A stretch of 9,712 nucleotides of DNA from contig MFAF01000087.1 in the NCBI GenBank assembly GCA_001774505.1, positions 337-10,048 of the forward strand, written 5' to 3'. Source of the stretch: Candidatus Coatesbacteria bacterium RBG_13_66_14 (GTDB taxonomy: Bacteria; RBG-13-66-14). Of the stretch, positions 1-5,653 are shown in pieces (position 1 is the stretch's first letter; every line of letters begins with the position of its first letter). The position numbers and the translations under genes are program-made. The notes under the pieces are model-generated. The model searched no databases. It saw nothing but the letters and a program-made list of their open reading frames with translations, and was not told the origin of the DNA.

Positions 1-537
1 CCGGTGATGCTCGGCGCGGCGGAAATCCTGAAAAGGCGCGACCCCGCGCTCCGCTTCGTCCTCCCCAGCGCCACGGACGAGATTCGTGAGCTGACGGCGG
101 CGCGGCTCGATAAGCTCGACACGGGACGCCTCGTCGAGCGTGTCACGGGAAATTTCCACGCCGAGCTGGCCCGGTGCGGCCTGGCCCTCGTTGCCTCCGG
201 GACCGCCAGCCTCGAGGTCGCCTGCCTGGGAATACCCCAGGTGCTGGTTTACAAAACCGGTCTGCCGACTTACCTCTTCGGCCGGGCCGTGATCCGCCGC
301 CCGTGGATCGGCCTGTCCAACCTGGTGGCGGGAAGGGAAATCGTGCCGGAGCTTTTGCAGTCGCGGCTGACGCCGTCGGGCCTGGCCGGGGAGGCGTGGG
401 CGCTGCTGACCGATGGTTGTCTTTGTGAGCGCCAGCGGGAGGCCGGCCTGGAGGTGCGGGATCGTCTGGGGGGCGGCGGCGCGGCGGGGCGCGCGGCGGG
501 GGAAATTTCTCTTCTCCTGGAGGGGCGCCGTGGCTGA
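1..537 (+). CDS. lpxB: Lipid-A-disaccharide synthase, C-terminal part (5' end outside window)
   Basis: The reading frame is open from base 1 and gives 178 residues, about the C-terminal half of a protein that is normally near 380 residues. LpxB is a GT-B fold glycosyltransferase (family GT19) that joins UDP-2,3-diacylglucosamine to lipid X to make the lipid A disaccharide, on the cytoplasmic face of the inner membrane. The diagnostic stretch is visible: ASGTASLEVACLGIPQVLVY, then a TYLFGR segment, then GLSNLVAGREIVPELLQ. These match the family's conserved sugar-nucleotide site and the N-L-(I/V)-AGR-x-(V/I)-PELLQ block. The last 40 or so residues are Arg/Gly-rich and less conserved. The gene overlaps msbA by 8 bases, as expected for a lipid A biosynthesis and export operon. 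The Met codon at base 7 is internal, not a start. Confidence 0.93.
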   Translation, partial: PVMLGAAEILKRRDPALRFVLPSATDEIRELTAARLDKLDTGRLVERVTGNFHAELARCGLALVASGTASLEVACLGIPQVLVYKTGLPTYLFGRAVIRRPWIGLSNLVAGREIVPELLQSRLTPSGLAGEAWALLTDGCLCERQREAGLEVRDRLGGGGAAGRAAGEISLLLEGRRG

Positions 538-2299
538 AAAACACGGCCCGTCGCTGCGGCGCTTCTTCCGGGAGATGCTCACCCAGTGGCCTCTCATCGC
601 CCTGGGCGGGACGTTGAATCTGGTGGGTTCGGCCGCCGAGGGGGGGCTGCCCTGGCTGGCCGGGATGTTCATAGACCGGCTGGCCGCCCCGAACCCCGGC
701 CTGGACCGGTTCCTCGCCGGCCTGGGGCTCGGCGCCGGGGCGGCGGACTGGCTCCTCCCGCTGGGCATGGCGGTTTCTTTGGCGCTCAACGCCCTGCTGG
801 TTTTCGGCGGGGGCTACGCGATCCAGTACACCGGGCAGCGGCTGACCTTCGACCTGCGCCGGCGCTTCTACGACCACCTCCTGGCCCTGGACGCGGGATT
901 CCACGCCCGTGCCGGCTCCAGCGACCCGCTGACGCGCCTGGTCCACGACGTCAACGCCCTCTCGAACTCGGTCTACGCGGTGAAGGAATTCGTCACCGCG
1001 GCGGCCGGCTCCCTGGTGCTCGTGGGGCTGATCCTGGCGCGGCACTGGCGCCTGGCCCTGGTCACGCTCGTCATCCTGCCGCCGGTCATCATCGCGCTGA
1101 ACCTCCTGGGGCGGCTGGTGCGCCGGCACACCCACACCGTGCGCCGGGCGGAAAGTTCGCTCCTGGCCCGGCTGCGGCAGAGCCTGGAGTCCATGCGGGT
1201 GGTGCGGGCCTTCGGCGCCGAGGGGTACGAGCGGGAGGCCCTGGATCTCCGGGTGGAGGACGCGCGAAAAAAGACCCTCCGCCGGGAGCTCACCTCCGCC
1301 GTCACCGGCCCCGTCATCCAGGCCCTCGGCGTATCCGGCGTCATCGCCGTCATCGCCTACGGCGTCGGGCTGGTGGACGCCGGGACGCTGAGCATCGGGA
1401 TGCTGGTGGAGTTCGTGGGGCTGGTGGCGCTGGTGCTGAAACCTCTGCGCACCCTGGGGCAGTCCAACTCCAACCTGCAGAAGATCGGCGCGTCGGCGGA
1501 CCGGCTGTACGAGGTGCTCGACCGCGTGCCCGCCGTGGCCGACCCCCCGGAGCCGGCGGTTCCTCCCCCGCCTCGGGGCGAGGTCGTCTACGAGGGGGTG
1601 GGCTTCGCCTACGCCGACCGGCCAGTCCTCGCCGACGTGTCCTTCCGCGCCGAGCCGGGCGAGACGGTGGCCCTGGTCGGGCCCTCCGGGGCGGGGAAGA
1701 GCACCCTGGTCAAGCTCCTGCCGCGCCTGTACGACCCGGACTCGGGAAGCGTCTCCCTTGACGGCCTGGACCTAAAACGCTGGCCTCTGGCGGCGTTACG
1801 CTCCCGGATGGCGGCGGTCCCGCAGCAGCCGCTGGTCTTCTCGGCGAGCGTGGCGGAGAACCTGCGCTACGGAGCCCCGGAGGCGACCGACGACGACCTG
1901 CGGGCGGCGCTGGAGGCGGTGGGTCTCGCGGACCGGGTGGAGCGGCTCCAGGGCGGGCTCGAGGGCGGGGTGGGGCGCGACGGCGTGGCCCTCTCCGGCG
2001 GGGAGCTCCAGCGGCTGGCCATCGCCCGGGCCCTTTTAGCCGATCCCCGCGTGCTGATTCTCGACGAGGCCACCAGCTCCCTGGACGCCGAGAGCGAGCT
2101 TGCCGTGCAGCGGGCGCTGGCCCGGCTCATGGCGGGGCGGACGACGCTGGTCATCGCCCACCGCCTGTCCACGGTGCGCGGCGCCGACCGCATCCTGGTC
2201 CTAGACGGGGGGAGGATCGTCGAGCGGGGCGACCACTCGGAGCTGATGGCCGCCGGCGGCCTCTACAGGAACCTCGTCGAGCGCCAGGAGGGCCCCTGA
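530..2299 (+). CDS. msbA: Lipid A export ABC transporter, fused permease/ATPase (MsbA type)
   Basis: This is a 589-residue half-transporter of the size usual for MsbA (about 580). The N-terminal half has six likely membrane helices (roughly residues 21-45, 74-100, two in 154-195, 262-282 and 287-305). The C-terminal half is a complete ABC ATPase: Walker A GPSGAGKST at 384-392, Q-loop Gln432, signature LSGGE at 488-492, Walker B VLILDE at 508-513, SSLD D-loop and switch His544. MsbA works as a homodimer that flips lipid A-core across the inner membrane. The frame extends upstream to 413, but I start at GTG 530: it has GGAGG at 519-523 with a six-base gap, and it overlaps the lpxB stop (GTGGCTGA), which suggests translational coupling. 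The extra upstream residues are Arg/Gly-rich and unlike an MsbA N-terminus. The lpxB neighbour supports lipid A as substrate; a general multidrug exporter of the same family is the alternative. Confidence 0.9.
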   Translation: MAEKHGPSLRRFFREMLTQWPLIALGGTLNLVGSAAEGGLPWLAGMFIDRLAAPNPGLDRFLAGLGLGAGAADWLLPLGMAVSLALNALLVFGGGYAIQYTGQRLTFDLRRRFYDHLLALDAGFHARAGSSDPLTRLVHDVNALSNSVYAVKEFVTAAAGSLVLVGLILARHWRLALVTLVILPPVIIALNLLGRLVRRHTHTVRRAESSLLARLRQSLESMRVVRAFGAEGYEREALDLRVEDARKKTLRRELTSAVTGPVIQALGVSGVIAVIAYGVGLVDAGTLSIGMLVEFVGLVALVLKPLRTLGQSNSNLQKIGASADRLYEVLDRVPAVADPPEPAVPPPPRGEVVYEGVGFAYADRPVLADVSFRAEPGETVALVGPSGAGKSTLVKLLPRLYDPDSGSVSLDGLDLKRWPLAALRSRMAAVPQQPLVFSASVAENLRYGAPEATDDDLRAALEAVGLADRVERLQGGLEGGVGRDGVALSGGELQRLAIARALLADPRVLILDEATSSLDAESELAVQRALARLMAGRTTLVIAHRLSTVRGADRILVLDGGRIVERGDHSELMAAGGLYRNLVERQEGP

Positions 2300-2316
2300 C
2301 GCGCGGGGGATTAAGA

Positions 2317-2336
2317 CAAGGGGCTTAAGCCCCTTG
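2317..2336. repeat. Perfect 20-base palindrome between msbA and the DnaC-like gene
   Basis: Bases 2317-2326 (CAAGGGGCTT) are followed directly by their exact reverse complement at 2327-2336. As RNA this gives an eight-pair stem with a TTAA loop. No T-run follows, so a classical intrinsic terminator is doubtful. It lies 13 bases before the extended -10 box of the next gene, where an operator could sit. It may end the msbA transcript, bind a regulator, or be a repeat element. Confidence 0.6.
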
Positions 2337-2349
2337 CCCCGAACCCTCG

Positions 2350-2358
2350 TGATATACT
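2350..2358 (+). promoter_or_regulatory. Extended -10 promoter for the DnaC-like gene
   Basis: TG-A-TATACT at 2350-2358 is an extended -10 box (TGn before a five-of-six TATAAT match). The only -35 candidate, TTGCCC at 2334, is too close (13 bases), which fits an extended -10 promoter that does not need one. Transcription would start near 2365, making the TTG at 2379 the first usable start. Confidence 0.5.
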
Positions 2359-2378
2359 CCTCCCCCCTGGAGGTCGGT

Positions 2379-3104
2379 TTGCCCGAGCGCGACTGCCCCA
2401 TCTGCGGCGGGGAAGGCTGGGTCGTCGTCCCCGACGGGACCGGCGGCGAGGCCGTGCGCCCCTGCGAGTGCGCCGCGGCCGTCCATCGCCGGGACGTGCT
2501 GGGCGCCACCCAGGTCCCCGAACGCTACGCGCACTGCACCCTGGACAACTTCGCCGGCTCCCTCACCCGCAGCCAGAAGAAGGCCCTCGAGGTCGGCCAT
2601 CGGTTCGCCGAGGAGTTCCCCGAGGTGAAGGGCGGTCTCATCTTCTCCGGGGGCTGGGGGGTGGGCAAGACCCATCTGGCGGTGGGTGTGCTGCGGGCGG
2701 TTGCCGCCCGGGGATATCCGGGCCTCTTCGCCGACTCCCGGGAGCTCATCGGCGAGATCCGCGCCGCCTACGCCGATGACTCGCCCGTCTCCGCCCGGCG
2801 CCTGGTGGAGCGAGTCCTCTCGGTGGAGCTGCTGCTCCTGGACGACCTGGGCGCCTACCACCTCACCAGTTGGGTCCAGGACACCTTCGCCGACATCCTC
2901 ACCCGGCGCTTCAACGCCTGCCTGCCCGTCCTCATCACCACCAACTACCCGGACCGGGCCACCGCGACGAACGCGGAGACGCTGTCGGACCGTATCGGCC
3001 CGCGCCTGCGCTCGCGGCTGTACGAGATGTGCCGGCACCTCCACCTCTCCGGCGCCGACCACCGCCAGGCCATGATCGCCGACGCCCTCGACTCCGACGC
3101 TTGA
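2379..3104 (+). CDS. DnaC/IstB-like AAA+ ATPase with N-terminal Cys4 motif
   Basis: The 241-residue product matches the DnaC/DnaI helicase-loader and IstB ATPase family. An N-terminal knuckle, Cys6-x2-Cys9 and Cys29-x-Cys31, probably binds zinc. It is followed by Walker A (GGWGVGKT, 91-98), Walker B (LLLLDD ending at Asp156), a sensor 1 Asn189 in TTNYP, and an Arg-rich segment (IGPRLRSRLYEMC) like the family's arginine finger region. DnaC-type proteins load the replicative helicase DnaB onto single-stranded DNA; IstB proteins help IS21-family transposases. No IstA transposase adjoins it, so a chromosomal helicase-loader role is more likely, but this is inference. I start at TTG 2379 because GGAGG (2369-2373) precedes it by five bases. 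The upstream candidates at 2334 and 2349 lie in a palindrome and a promoter. It appears monocistronic. Confidence 0.8.
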   Translation: MPERDCPICGGEGWVVVPDGTGGEAVRPCECAAAVHRRDVLGATQVPERYAHCTLDNFAGSLTRSQKKALEVGHRFAEEFPEVKGGLIFSGGWGVGKTHLAVGVLRAVAARGYPGLFADSRELIGEIRAAYADDSPVSARRLVERVLSVELLLLDDLGAYHLTSWVQDTFADILTRRFNACLPVLITTNYPDRATATNAETLSDRIGPRLRSRLYEMCRHLHLSGADHRQAMIADALDSDA

Positions 3105-3112
3105 GGCCGGGT

Positions 3113-3141
3113 TTGCGTCCGGGCCCCGGTTGGGATAGAAT
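3113..3141 (+). promoter_or_regulatory. Sigma70-type promoter of the lipoprotein gene
   Basis: TTGCGT at 3113-3118 and TAGAAT at 3136-3141 are separated by exactly 17 bases, the optimal spacing. They lie just after the DnaC-like stop. Transcription would begin near 3148, leaving a leader of about 37 bases before the ATG at 3185. Confidence 0.65.
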
Positions 3142-3184
3142 AGGGTCGTTGAGGACGATGTAAGGCTTCCCGATTGGGGGTAAC

Positions 3185-3781
3185 ATGCGAAAAGTTTGGC
3201 TTGTCCTTTCGATTCTTCCCCTGGCGTTCCTGTTTTTCACGGCCTGCGACTCGGGCACCGGCGGCGACGGGGACGGTGACGGTGACGGCGACGGCGACGG
3301 GGAGAACGAGGACTACACCCTGGCCTGGGCTCTGGAGAAGGCCGCCGACGGCGTCGCCGACCTCTTCTCCGATCCCGCGCCGACCGCCCTGGCCGCCGAT
3401 TGCCTGACCGACATCGGCAAGATAATGTCCGACCCCGAGGGCTCCTGGTTCTTCTACATGATGGAGGACGGCCATCCCAGCCAGGACCGCTACCTGGTCA
3501 CCGTCCACCGCGACGGCTCCGTGGAGGCCGACTGGATGCAGTCGAACTCGGGCGAGCTTCCCGTGTACGACGACGCCGAGCCCTGGCTGGGGGCGGCCGT
3601 GGCCGAGGCCGAGGCCCGGGAGTGGGACGCGCACGACCACCTGTCCCTCTTCGTTTACTCCGACGAGGAGGACGTCTGGCCCGGCGCCGCGGTTATCGCC
3701 CGGGTCATCTTCCGCGACGACGGGGGCGGCGAGATGGGGCGCATCTACCTCGACGCCGACACGCTGGACATCCTCGAATAA
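3185..3781 (+). CDS. Acidic lipoprotein with (Gly-Asp)6 linker, function unknown
   Basis: The product is 198 residues. It begins with a basic start (MRK), a hydrophobic core to residue 20 and a lipobox ending FTAC, so signal peptidase II should cut before Cys21 and the mature protein should be lipid-anchored. Asp at mature position +2 would signal inner-membrane retention in enterobacteria; whether that rule holds here is unknown. A Gly-Asp repeat (residues 27-38) follows as a flexible acidic linker. The globular part (about 41-198) is strongly acidic. Its end, with ARVIFRDD and then YLDADTLDIL, faintly recalls the last strands of PepSY-like domains; I would not assign it on that. A weak GGGGG ribosome site sits four bases before the ATG. 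The gene has its own promoter and terminator, so it is a single-gene unit. Confidence 0.75.
   Translation: MRKVWLVLSILPLAFLFFTACDSGTGGDGDGDGDGDGDGENEDYTLAWALEKAADGVADLFSDPAPTALAADCLTDIGKIMSDPEGSWFFYMMEDGHPSQDRYLVTVHRDGSVEADWMQSNSGELPVYDDAEPWLGAAVAEAEAREWDAHDHLSLFVYSDEEDVWPGAAVIARVIFRDDGGGEMGRIYLDADTLDILE
3263..3298 (+). repeat. Six tandem copies of GGNGAC encoding (Gly-Asp)6
   Basis: Six consecutive hexamers of the form GGNGAC differ only at the third base (C, G, T, T, C, C). The unit is a multiple of three, so copy-number change would lengthen or shorten the lipoprotein linker without breaking the frame. Confidence 0.9.
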
Positions 3782-3797
3782 TCGGGTTAATCCGACG

Positions 3798-3822
3798 GGG
3801 CCGCCGGAGGGCGGCCCTTTTT
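3798..3822 (+). terminator. Intrinsic terminator of the lipoprotein gene
   Basis: GGGCCGCC (3798-3805) and GGCGGCCC (3810-3817) form a perfect eight-pair stem with a GGAG loop, followed at once by TTTTT. It begins 17 bases after the stop codon. Confidence 0.9.
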
Positions 3823-3877
3823 GTAACTGCATGGTGAACGTGCCGGGGGGCCTTCCTTCATCTTTCTACGGTCATGG

Positions 3878-3903
3878 GGGCCGCCGGAGGGCGACCCTTT
3901 TTT
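3878..3903 (+). terminator. Second, near-identical copy of the terminator
   Basis: Exactly 80 bases after the first, the same hairpin recurs with one base changed: stem GGGCCGCC / GGCGACCC has a single C-A mismatch, the same GGAG loop, and a TTTTTT tail. No gene lies between the two copies, so it is either a back-up terminator or a duplicated element. Confidence 0.7.
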
Positions 3904-3933
3904 GAGGGGAAACGTCGGCCTCGCTGCGATGAC

Positions 3934-3964
3934 GTAGGGCCGACCGTCCACGGTCGGTCCCTAC
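3934..3964. repeat. REP-like palindrome R1
   Basis: The unit starts GTAGGG and ends CCCTAC. Its arms (3934-3947 and 3950-3964) pair over 14 bases with one bulged T at 3958 and a two-base CC gap at the tip. It is preceded by TGCGATGAC, which also precedes the composite at 8452. Confidence 0.75.
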
Positions 3965-3993
3965 GAGGTCGGTGTGCGATTCAACCAAATATT

Positions 3994-4061
3994 GTAGGGC
4001 GGGGGCTCCGTACCCCGCCCTTTTATGTGAATACGGGCGGCATACAGAGCTGCCGCCCTAC
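3994..4061. repeat. REPIN-like composite: two inverted REP hairpins (R2 + R3)
   Basis: GTAGGGCGG at 3994-4002 is matched by its reverse complement CCGCCCTAC at 4053-4061, so a 68-base element has GTAG at both outer ends. Inside are two separate hairpins: AGGGCGGGG/CCCCGCCCT (3996-4004 with 4013-4021) and GGGCGGCA/TGCCGCCC (4035-4042 with 4051-4058). Two REPs in inverted orientation with outward GTAG is the layout of REPIN/BIME elements moved by RAYT (TnpA_REP) transposases. The first hairpin runs into TTTT and could also terminate transcription. Confidence 0.7.
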
Positions 4062-4082
4062 GTAATAAATTATCTATCGGTT

Positions 4083-4117
4083 GTAGGGGCGGGTGTCCAC
4101 ACCCGACCGCCTTTTTT
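4083..4117 (+). repeat. Single REP-like hairpin R4 with T-run
   Basis: GTAGGGG at 4083-4089 leads into a hairpin whose core is CGGGTGT (4090-4096) and ACACCCG (4099-4105) with a CC tip; two more G-C pairs form if A4106 bulges. TTTTTT follows at 4112-4117, so the unit may also act as a terminator just before the promoter of the SGNH-polX operon. Confidence 0.65.
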
Positions 4118-4145
4118 CGGCTGGCCACCGGCGAACGGCACTTTT

Positions 4146-4154
4146 TGTTAGAAT
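4146..4154 (+). promoter_or_regulatory. Extended -10 promoter of the SGNH-polX operon
   Basis: TG-T-TAGAAT at 4146-4154 is an extended -10 box with a five-of-six match to TATAAT. No -35 is seen at the usual spacing. A start near 4161 leaves a leader of about 24 bases carrying GAGGAGGT (4171-4178), six bases before the ATG at 4185. Confidence 0.55.
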
Positions 4155-4184
4155 GGGTCCGCGTCCCTCCGAGGAGGTCCCCCC

Positions 4185-5651
4185 ATGCCGCGATTGGTGG
4201 CCCTCGGCGATTCCATGGCCCAGGGGGTGACCTCCGGGGCGGTGTGGAAGACGAGCTGGAGCTTCCCGGCCATGGTGGCGCGCGCCCTGGGCCTGACGGT
4301 GGGCGCGGGCGAGGGCTTCGACTTCTGCGTCCCCCACTTCGGCCTGGGCGGGATGCCGCTGAACCTGGAGCGGCTGCTCCTGGACATGGACTTCACCCTC
4401 GGCGGGCCGGGGCTGGACCTGGTTGACTGGCTCCTGGCGGCCAGACCGGCGGTGGAGGAGTGGCTCGAGGAGCGCGACGAGTACTACGAGCACGGCTTCG
4501 GCGCCCTGGCGCGCAGCTACGGCGGCCCCTACCATCTGCTGGCCTGCTTCGGCTTCACCGTGGAGGACCTGTTCACCGTCAACGGGAAGCGTTGCGACCG
4601 GCTCATCCGCGAGCGCCGGTGGGACGACCGGTCCGAGTTCATGGAGAAGTTCCCCTCGTCGGCGGCCTACCGCGCCGCCCGGCGGGTCCTGAACCCCTCC
4701 GCGCGCGGCGAGCTCAACGGCCTGACCCAGGTGGACTGGCTCGGCCGGATCGAGGAGCTTGGTGGCCCCATCGAGAACGTCATCCTCGTCGCGGGGCTGA
4801 ACAACGCCGCGGGGGTCGTCACCCGGCTGGAGGTGGTGGAGACCGGCCCCGAGCCGCCCGGCCCCGACCTGGTCGAGGAGTTCAGCCTGTGGCACCCCAG
4901 GGCCTTCGAGGTGTCCTACCGCCGGCTGGCGGAGCGTGTGAGTGAAAAAACGCGGGCTCGGGTTTTCGCGGCCACGCTGCCCTACGTCACCGACGCCCCG
5001 CTTCTCCGGGGCGCCGGACCCCGGAATTGCGGGCCCCGCGGCGGGCACCACGAGTACTACGTCCACTTCTACCTCCGCGACGAGAACCCCTCCCGCGAAC
5101 GCTTTCCATTCCTCTCCGCCGAGGAGGTCCTGCGCGTCGAGGAGTGCCAGGACGCCTACAACGAGACCATCCGCGCCGTGGCCCGGGAGCGCGGCTGGCG
5201 GGTGGTGGAGCTGGCGGGCCTGCTGAACGGGCTGGTCGGCCGCGGCGAGTACACCCCCGACGCCCACCTGCGGCGCTTTCTCGGCGACGACCATCCGCTG
5301 CTGAAGCTCGTCCCCCCGCCGAGGATGGAGCTCTTCCGCTCCGACGCCCAAGGGCGGCGCACCGGCGGCGGCCTGGTCTCCCTGGACTGCTTCCACGGCA
5401 CCGTCACCGGTTTCGCCCTCATCGCGGAACTCTTCGTCCGGGCCATGCTCGAGGCGGGGGTGGAGTTCCGCGACGCCGGGGGTAAGGCGCTCACGCCCGC
5501 CGAGGTCCGGCTGCCCTGGGAACGGGTCCGGGCGGTGGACCAGCTTCTCGAGAACCCGCCTCGGCTCTGGGCGGACCTCCTGCGCGCCGGGGAGCACCTG
5601 GGCAAAATCTGGGAGCGCGTCGGCGGCGTCATCAGCCTCTTCCGCTCCTGA
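4185..5651 (+). CDS. Large cytoplasmic SGNH/GDSL-family hydrolase
   Basis: The 488-residue product carries the four SGNH catalytic blocks: GDS at 8-10 (nucleophile Ser10), a block II glycine in GLGG (53-56), block III GLNN (204-207; Asn206 is the oxyanion Asn and the usual following Asp is Asn207), and block V DCFH with Asp401 and His404. The family hydrolyses ester bonds in lipids, acylated sugars or similar substrates. At 488 residues it is about twice the size of a minimal SGNH domain (roughly 200); the extra length lies mainly between blocks II and III and between III and V. It has no signal peptide or membrane segment, so it should act in the cytoplasm; the substrate cannot be read from the sequence. 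A strong ribosome site supports the ATG. It is the first gene of a tight operon, two bases before polX. Confidence 0.8.
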   Translation: MPRLVALGDSMAQGVTSGAVWKTSWSFPAMVARALGLTVGAGEGFDFCVPHFGLGGMPLNLERLLLDMDFTLGGPGLDLVDWLLAARPAVEEWLEERDEYYEHGFGALARSYGGPYHLLACFGFTVEDLFTVNGKRCDRLIRERRWDDRSEFMEKFPSSAAYRAARRVLNPSARGELNGLTQVDWLGRIEELGGPIENVILVAGLNNAAGVVTRLEVVETGPEPPGPDLVEEFSLWHPRAFEVSYRRLAERVSEKTRARVFAATLPYVTDAPLLRGAGPRNCGPRGGHHEYYVHFYLRDENPSRERFPFLSAEEVLRVEECQDAYNETIRAVARERGWRVVELAGLLNGLVGRGEYTPDAHLRRFLGDDHPLLKLVPPPRMELFRSDAQGRRTGGGLVSLDCFHGTVTGFALIAELFVRAMLEAGVEFRDAGGKALTPAEVRLPWERVRAVDQLLENPPRLWADLLRAGEHLGKIWERVGGVISLFRS

Positions 5652-5653
5652 CC

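Larger units (their letters stand above)
3823..4148. other. Gene-free intergenic region rich in palindromes
   Basis: I find no convincing gene here. The reading frame from 3874 to 4065 runs straight through the palindromes and has no ribosome site or protein-like composition. The stretch holds the second terminator, four GTAG-headed hairpins in both orientations, and AT-rich patches (around 3981-3993 and 4062-4078), then the promoter of the next operon. Confidence 0.7.

Noticed and set aside
413..529. The 39-residue upstream extension of msbA
   Set aside because: It overlaps lpxB deeply, is Arg/Gly-rich and has no ribosome site; GTG 530 has one and overlaps the lpxB stop.
143..1135. A 330-residue open frame on the minus strand across lpxB and msbA
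   Set aside because: Pro/Arg/Gln-rich low-complexity translation opposite two recognised genes; a GC shadow.
2334..2378. Upstream TTG 2334 or GTG 2349 as start of the DnaC-like gene
   Set aside because: They lie inside the palindrome and the -10 box, lack a ribosome site, and add residues not expected before the Cys motif. TTG 2379 has GGAGG at the right distance.
3874..4065. A 63-residue plus-strand frame in the intergenic gap
   Set aside because: It is translated straight through REP palindromes and a terminator and has no ribosome site.
3934..4117. The cluster of short repeats as a CRISPR array
   Set aside because: The units are palindromes in both orientations with different stem sequences and irregular spacing; there are no identical direct repeats with constant spacers and no cas genes.
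4074..5597. A 507-residue open frame on the minus strand opposite the SGNH hydrolase
   Set aside because: It is antisense to a gene with intact catalytic motifs, has a Gly/Gln/His/Pro/Val composition typical of high-GC shadow frames, no recognisable domain, and starts and stops unrelated to any signal.
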